Shown here piece after piece: positions 59,689-64,000 of a stretch of DNA of 64,000 nt (within the stretch, counting starts at the first letter, position 1; each line of letters begins with the position of its first letter). The position numbers and the translations under genes are program-made. A model generated the notes under the pieces. That model was not told the origin of the DNA, searched no databases, and saw only the letters and a program-made list of their open reading frames with translations. Origin of the DNA: Bolinopsis microptera (lineage: Eukaryota; Ctenophora; Tentaculata; Lobata; Bolinopsidae); assembly GCF_026151205.1 (NCBI RefSeq), contig NC_087084.1, forward strand, positions 3,316,845-3,380,844, given 5' to 3'.

Positions 59689-61707
59689 GGGGGGGGTGTC
59701 ACGTCCGTCTATGTCCGCTTGTCTCATAGAATCCAAAAAGGACAGGACATAGGCGGACATAGGCGGACATAGGCGGACATAGGCGGACATAGACGGACAT
59801 AGGCGGACATAGGCGGACATAGACGGACATAGGCGGACATAGGCAGACATTAATGGACACCTAAATTGCTAAATAAAATGTTCAATTTTTGCTGTTAGAG
59901 GGGGAATCATGTTTTTTGTCCGTTCGGTACCCTATATTTTCAAAACGGACAAAAAATAGAGCGGACAAAAACGGAAAAAAATGGACAAAAACGGACAAAA
60001 ATGAAAATAACATTTAGATGCTTCCTCCTCGACTACTCTTCCTCCTCCTCCTCCTGGGTCTTCCTGATCTTCCTCAGTCCTCTTCCTCCGCCCCTCCTCA
60101 GTCCTCCTACTCCTCCTCCTCGTCCTCAGTCCTCCTCATCAGTCCTCAACAGTCCTCCTCCTCCCCAGTCCTCCTCCTCCTCCTGAGTCCTCCTGGGTCC
60201 TCCTCTTCATCCTCCTCCTCTTCCTCCTCAGTCCTCAGTCCTCCTCCTCATCCTTCTCCTCAGTCCTCCATCCTCCTCTTCAGTCCTCCCCCAGTCCCCC
60301 TCCTCCTCCTCCTATTCAGTCCTCCTCCTCCTCCTCCTCCTCCTCCTCCTCAGTCCTCCTCCTTCTCAGTCCTCCTCAGTCCTCCTCCTCCTCCTCCTGA
60401 GTCCTCATCCTCCTCCGACTCCTCTTCCCTCTCAGGCATCCTCCTCAGCCATCCTCCTCAGACCTCCTCAGTCCTCCTCCTCAGTCCTCCTCCTCCTGGG
60501 TCCTCCTCCTCTTCTTCATCCTCCTCCTCTTCCTCCTCGGTCCTCAGTCCTCCTCCTCCTGGGTCCTCCTCCTCATCCTTCTCATCAGTCCTCCTCCTCC
60601 CCAGTCCTCTCCCAGTCCCCCTCCTTCTCCTCCTCCTATTCAGTCCTCCTCCTCCTCCTCCTCCTCAGTTCTCCTCAGTCCTCCTTCTCATTTCACCTAA
60701 GTCCTCCTCCTGAGTCCTCCTCCTCCTCCCTCTCAGTCATCCTCCTCAGTCATCCTCCTCAGCCATCCTCCTCAGCCATCCTCCTCAGTACTCCTCAGTC
60801 CTCCTCCTTCTCAGTCATCGTCAGTCCTCCTCCTCAGTCCTCCTCCTCCTCCTGGGTCCTCCTCCTCCTCCTCCTCCTGGGTCCTCCTGGGTCTTCCTGA
60901 TCCTCCCCAGTCCTCTTCCTCCTCCCCTCCTCAGTCCTCCTCCTACTCCTCCTCCTCGTCCTCAGTCCTCCTCATCAGTCCTCAACAGTTCTCCTCCTCC
61001 CCAGTCCTCCTCCTCCTCCTGGGGCCTTTTCCTGGGTCCTCCTCCTGGGTCCTCCTCCTCCTTGGCCCTCTTCCTTCTGGGTCCTCCTTCTCCTCCTCAG
61101 TCCTTCTCCTCCTCCTCCTCAGTCCTCTTCCTTCTCGTCCTCCTCCTCCTCCCTCTCAGTCATCCTCCTCAGCCATCCTCCTCAGTCCTCCTCCTGAGTC
61201 CTCCTCCTGAGTCCTCCTCCTGAGTCCTCCTCCTCCTCAGTCATCCTCCTCAGTTCTCCTCCTCCTCCTAGGTCCTCCTTCTGGGTCCTCCTCCTCCTCC
61301 TCCTCCTTCTGGGTCTTCCTGATCCTTCTCCTCCCTCTCAGTCATCCTCCTCAGTCATCCTCCTCAGTCATCCTCCTCAGCCATCCTCCTCAGCCATCCT
61401 CCTTAGCCATCCTCTTCAGCCATCCTCCTCAGCCATCCTCCTCAGTACTCTTCAGTACTCTTCAGTCCTCAAAATGTTTGTCCGCTAATGTCCACCAATG
61501 TCCGCTAATGTCCACCAATGTCCGTCCAAGTCCGCCAATGTCCGTCCGGGTCCGCCAATGTCCGTCCGAGTCCGCCAATGTCCGTCCGAGTCCGCCAATG
61601 TCCGTCCGTGTCCGCCAATGTCCCAAAAAACACGTCCGTTGTCTCATAGAATCCAAAAAGGACAGGACATAGGCGGACATAGACGGACATGACACCCCCC
61701 CCCCCCC
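59689..61707. mobile_element. G-run-ended, satellite-filled element, copy 2, 6-bp TSD
   Basis: 2,019 bp with the same ends, subterminal repeats and satellite organisation as copy 1. It is flanked by a different 6-bp duplication, TATATT (59683-59688, 61708-61713), so it arose by separate insertion and not only by tandem copying. Ser/Pro-rich ORFs across the satellite are repeat translations. Confidence 0.85.
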
Positions 61708-61713
61708 TATATT

Positions 61714-62763
61714 ATTAGTACATAATATATATTATGTACATAATATATAATATATAATTTAGTATACATTATTTACACTGTGTATTGTATTACAGTGTGA
61801 TGGAAAGATTTCAGAACTTGTAATTTACACAGAAATACCGGACTAAAACCACAATTCTTTAGCGGTGTGAAATTTGAGTAGCTGTTTGGCACATAAACTT
61901 TCACATGATGCGTTATAATGCCGTAGACACATCAACTAATATTGAGTTATTGGCAACTTCTTAAATAATTGACTTGAACTTCTTCGTGGGATTACTTTTT
62001 CAACGTCGGTTATTGACAGTGCTGCTTATTAAATAAGCTAATACCCATGTTGATGTTATCCCTCAAACGACAAAGTTGCCATATTGAAGTATTAAAGATC
62101 ATGATCTTACTACTTCAATAAAATATAGAAATATTATTTTCTATGGAACGTCGCGTAGTCTACTGTCTAGTCATGAGTTATTTAAAATACTAACATGCTA
62201 ACAGTAAAGCTGTTACAATGCATGGTATAGTTATTTTAATTTTGAAAGATAGCAGAAGCCTTAAATTTTGTCAAATATTAACACCATAATACGCGACGTA
62301 CATCAATGTATATTGTATAATACATTGTATATTGTATTATATGGTAATTAACATGATGCTAATATTTATTTCTAAGCTTCCCCATGAGTAAATACAGATT
62401 AAACTTTAGACTATAATAATGGTATATATCAAGATTTAACCCAAATAATATCGTATGAGGCTAGTGACTCAACAAGTTCTGCTTTTTACGGTCATACGAA
62501 TTTTTACAAAGTCCAAGTTTAATAGATTTGTAGTGTTGTAATCCCGTTGTAATTAGTTTAAAAATCAATTACCAAACACTGCAAATTCATACTTCGAAGA
62601 AATTATAAGTGTAGTGTTGTTAAAAATACACGTCAAAAGTCTAACCCCATTTTCCGTGTACTCAATCAGTACGTCTTAGGCGAAACGCTAATTAATTAGT
62701 TAGTTACATGGTCTTTATTTACATGCTCTTTTAATCAATAATTAACACTCTTTCTTTCTGCAG
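61714..62763. other. AT-rich intron or intergenic sequence, nothing recognised
   Basis: Starts with tatata/acataata palindromic AT tracts. No coding or RNA signal that I can support. Confidence 0.5.
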
Positions 62764-62840
62764 TGAAGCAGAGGAAGATCTTACAAGGAGACAGCGCACA
62801 GTTCCACTTACGTCCCGCCCTCCCAGTGTATCTGATTGAG
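62764..62840 (+). CDS. Possible downstream exon, gene uncertain
   Basis: A strong acceptor (cactctttctttctgcag) and a donor (ATTGAG|gtacag) bracket 77 bp. One frame is open through the donor (KQRKILQGDSAQFHLRP..) but is not in phase with the Salvador exon ending at 57135; direct joining would give an immediate TGA. An undetected exon may lie between, or this belongs to another transcript. Confidence 0.35.
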
Positions 62841-64000
62841 GTACAGTTTTAAAACGCGTGTAAACTTACTTTAATAACTTACGCATCTAAACTTACTTTA
62901 AATATAACCTTCTCTGATAACTTTGTTGTTTCTTTTCCCCATGAATTGTAATGAAATACCCTGAATAGTGTTCAGGAGTTGATTTTGGATATTAATTGGG
63001 AGAAAGATTCACGGATAATTGGTTAGGGTTTTCATTCATATTACACAATGACAACTCTTGCAAAAAAACCACCAGGTGTACTGTAAGTACATCTTTATAA
63101 AGTGTCAGTATCTGTTCATAATGATGTGTCATTTTCTCGATTTGCATTTTGAATAGGAAATGTGTAGAACAACTATTATCGGAAATGGACGCAAGAGAAG
63201 GGTGTAATTGAAGCAAGAAAAATGACTCAGCCATATCACTATTATGTAATAGCTCGTTTACCAAAAGTTAAAAAACCCAAAAAATACGCCATCCTTTAAT
63301 CTTTATAACCAGTTACTGTAAATCTCTTTTTTACCTTAATCGCCACAATTTACCCATTTACCATTTATCCAACTTCTTCAATTAGTTAATAAGGCTCACC
63401 TCACAATTCCTGCTCACTACAAGCAATGTACAGAGTTAATTGATGTTAAAATGATGTCATTTTACACTGTGCAACTACCGATCTTTAGAACTAACACTCG
63501 GAGTGTTGTTTTACAGACTGATTATGTTAATTCAATGTGATTTAAATCGGTTAATAATCGGTTACTAATCGGTTACTAATTTTTCTACAAAAAGTTGTCT
63601 TCATCCATCTAATCCTATTATCATTTCTCCATTTTGGTCGTACTGATACCAATCCGTCCACGAAAATGCATTTTTACCTGTTATAAAAAATGAAAAGATC
63701 CAAAAATTGGAGAATTGTATTACATTACATTTTGTTACAAAATAACAACCTGACGATAACAACTCTAAATCAGTGTTGTAGCTGGTTGCCTACGAAGAGG
63801 AGTTACAACTTTGCACTGTCACTTGTTAAAAGAAGCAGTTGTTTGTTTACACTGCTTACCATTCTCACAAGAACGTAGAACGAAAGGAATTGTTCCTCTG
63901 ATTTGGTCACAGTTCAGATTGAGGAGTTATTTTAATCTATAAACAAAATTATTAACGAATTCTAAAGTGATTACACGTTTGGTCATTCAAATCAATCCAG
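62841..64000. other. No feature identified
   Basis: AT-rich; short ORFs only, with no family resemblance. The Salvador SARAH-domain exon was looked for here and not seen. Confidence 0.5.

Noticed and set aside
60018-60713. 231-residue Ser/Pro/Leu protein
   Set aside because: CCT/CCTCAGT satellite translation with no start context or conserved domain.

Overview
This is a window of animal nuclear DNA: AT-rich, with many introns bounded by GT..AG and heavily invaded by transposons. The identifiable genes are the metazoan regulators Furry and Salvador, a class-A GPCR with LDL-receptor class A modules, and a tandem family of C2H2 zinc-finger genes with TGEKP linkers. LDLa-bearing GPCRs and lineage-specific zinc-finger expansions occur in many invertebrates, so I place it as an invertebrate metazoan and do not name a species.

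Layout. 1-13901 (minus strand): the C-terminal part of Furry as about 23 exons; nearly every exon junction is in phase. Its introns hold two TIR elements (541-1117, 1140-1634), several tandem arrays seeded at splice sites (4386-4662, 5356-5489, 7136-7459, 7563-7882), a hAT-like MITE (5199-5347) and an antisense, frameshifted Rab-GDI copy (10244-11678). 14228-20868: a block bounded by two 337-bp direct repeats. It holds palindromic TAGCGCTA-rich DNA, a second copy of the same MITE, a 236-bp tandem duplication and the two-exon LDLa-GPCR gene (16964-20341, plus strand). 20940-43197 (minus strand): six tandem zinc-finger paralogues (A-F), a truncated seventh unit, and insertions (MITE, SINE, ORF1-only retroelement) whose edges can be read against uninserted paralogous spacers. 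Paralogues D-F and their spacers (about 20.95-32.34 kb) carry single-base indels throughout, in coding and spacer DNA alike, which looks more like unpolished long-read consensus than natural decay. 43198-54115: a transposon nest (a MITE split by a LINE; a second LINE split by a 3.9-kb foldback element; an inverted third LINE fragment). 54235-57135 (plus strand): five in-phase exons of Salvador, including both WW domains. Its introns carry a hAT-like MITE, a mariner-like MITE and two large G-run-ended elements filled with CCTCCT satellite. 61714-64000 is mostly featureless, with one possible exon at 62764-62840.

How the genes relate. Furry is a scaffold and activator of NDR/Tricornered kinases. 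Salvador is the WW/SARAH scaffold of Hippo/MST kinase. Two components of the linked NDR-Hippo network therefore lie about 40 kb apart; I cannot tell from one window whether this is conserved. The zinc-finger and GPCR genes are lineage-expanded families with no obvious pathway link to them.

Most notable signals: (1) three insertions that begin with a run of G, end with a run of C, are bounded by different 6-bp target duplications and are filled with tandem repeats; (2) an eight-copy tandem array in Furry in which every unit carries an exon end plus its splice donor; (3) an ORF1-only LINE-derived element with edges defined by a paralogous empty site; (4) the zinc-finger cluster and its sharply bounded indel-rich block.
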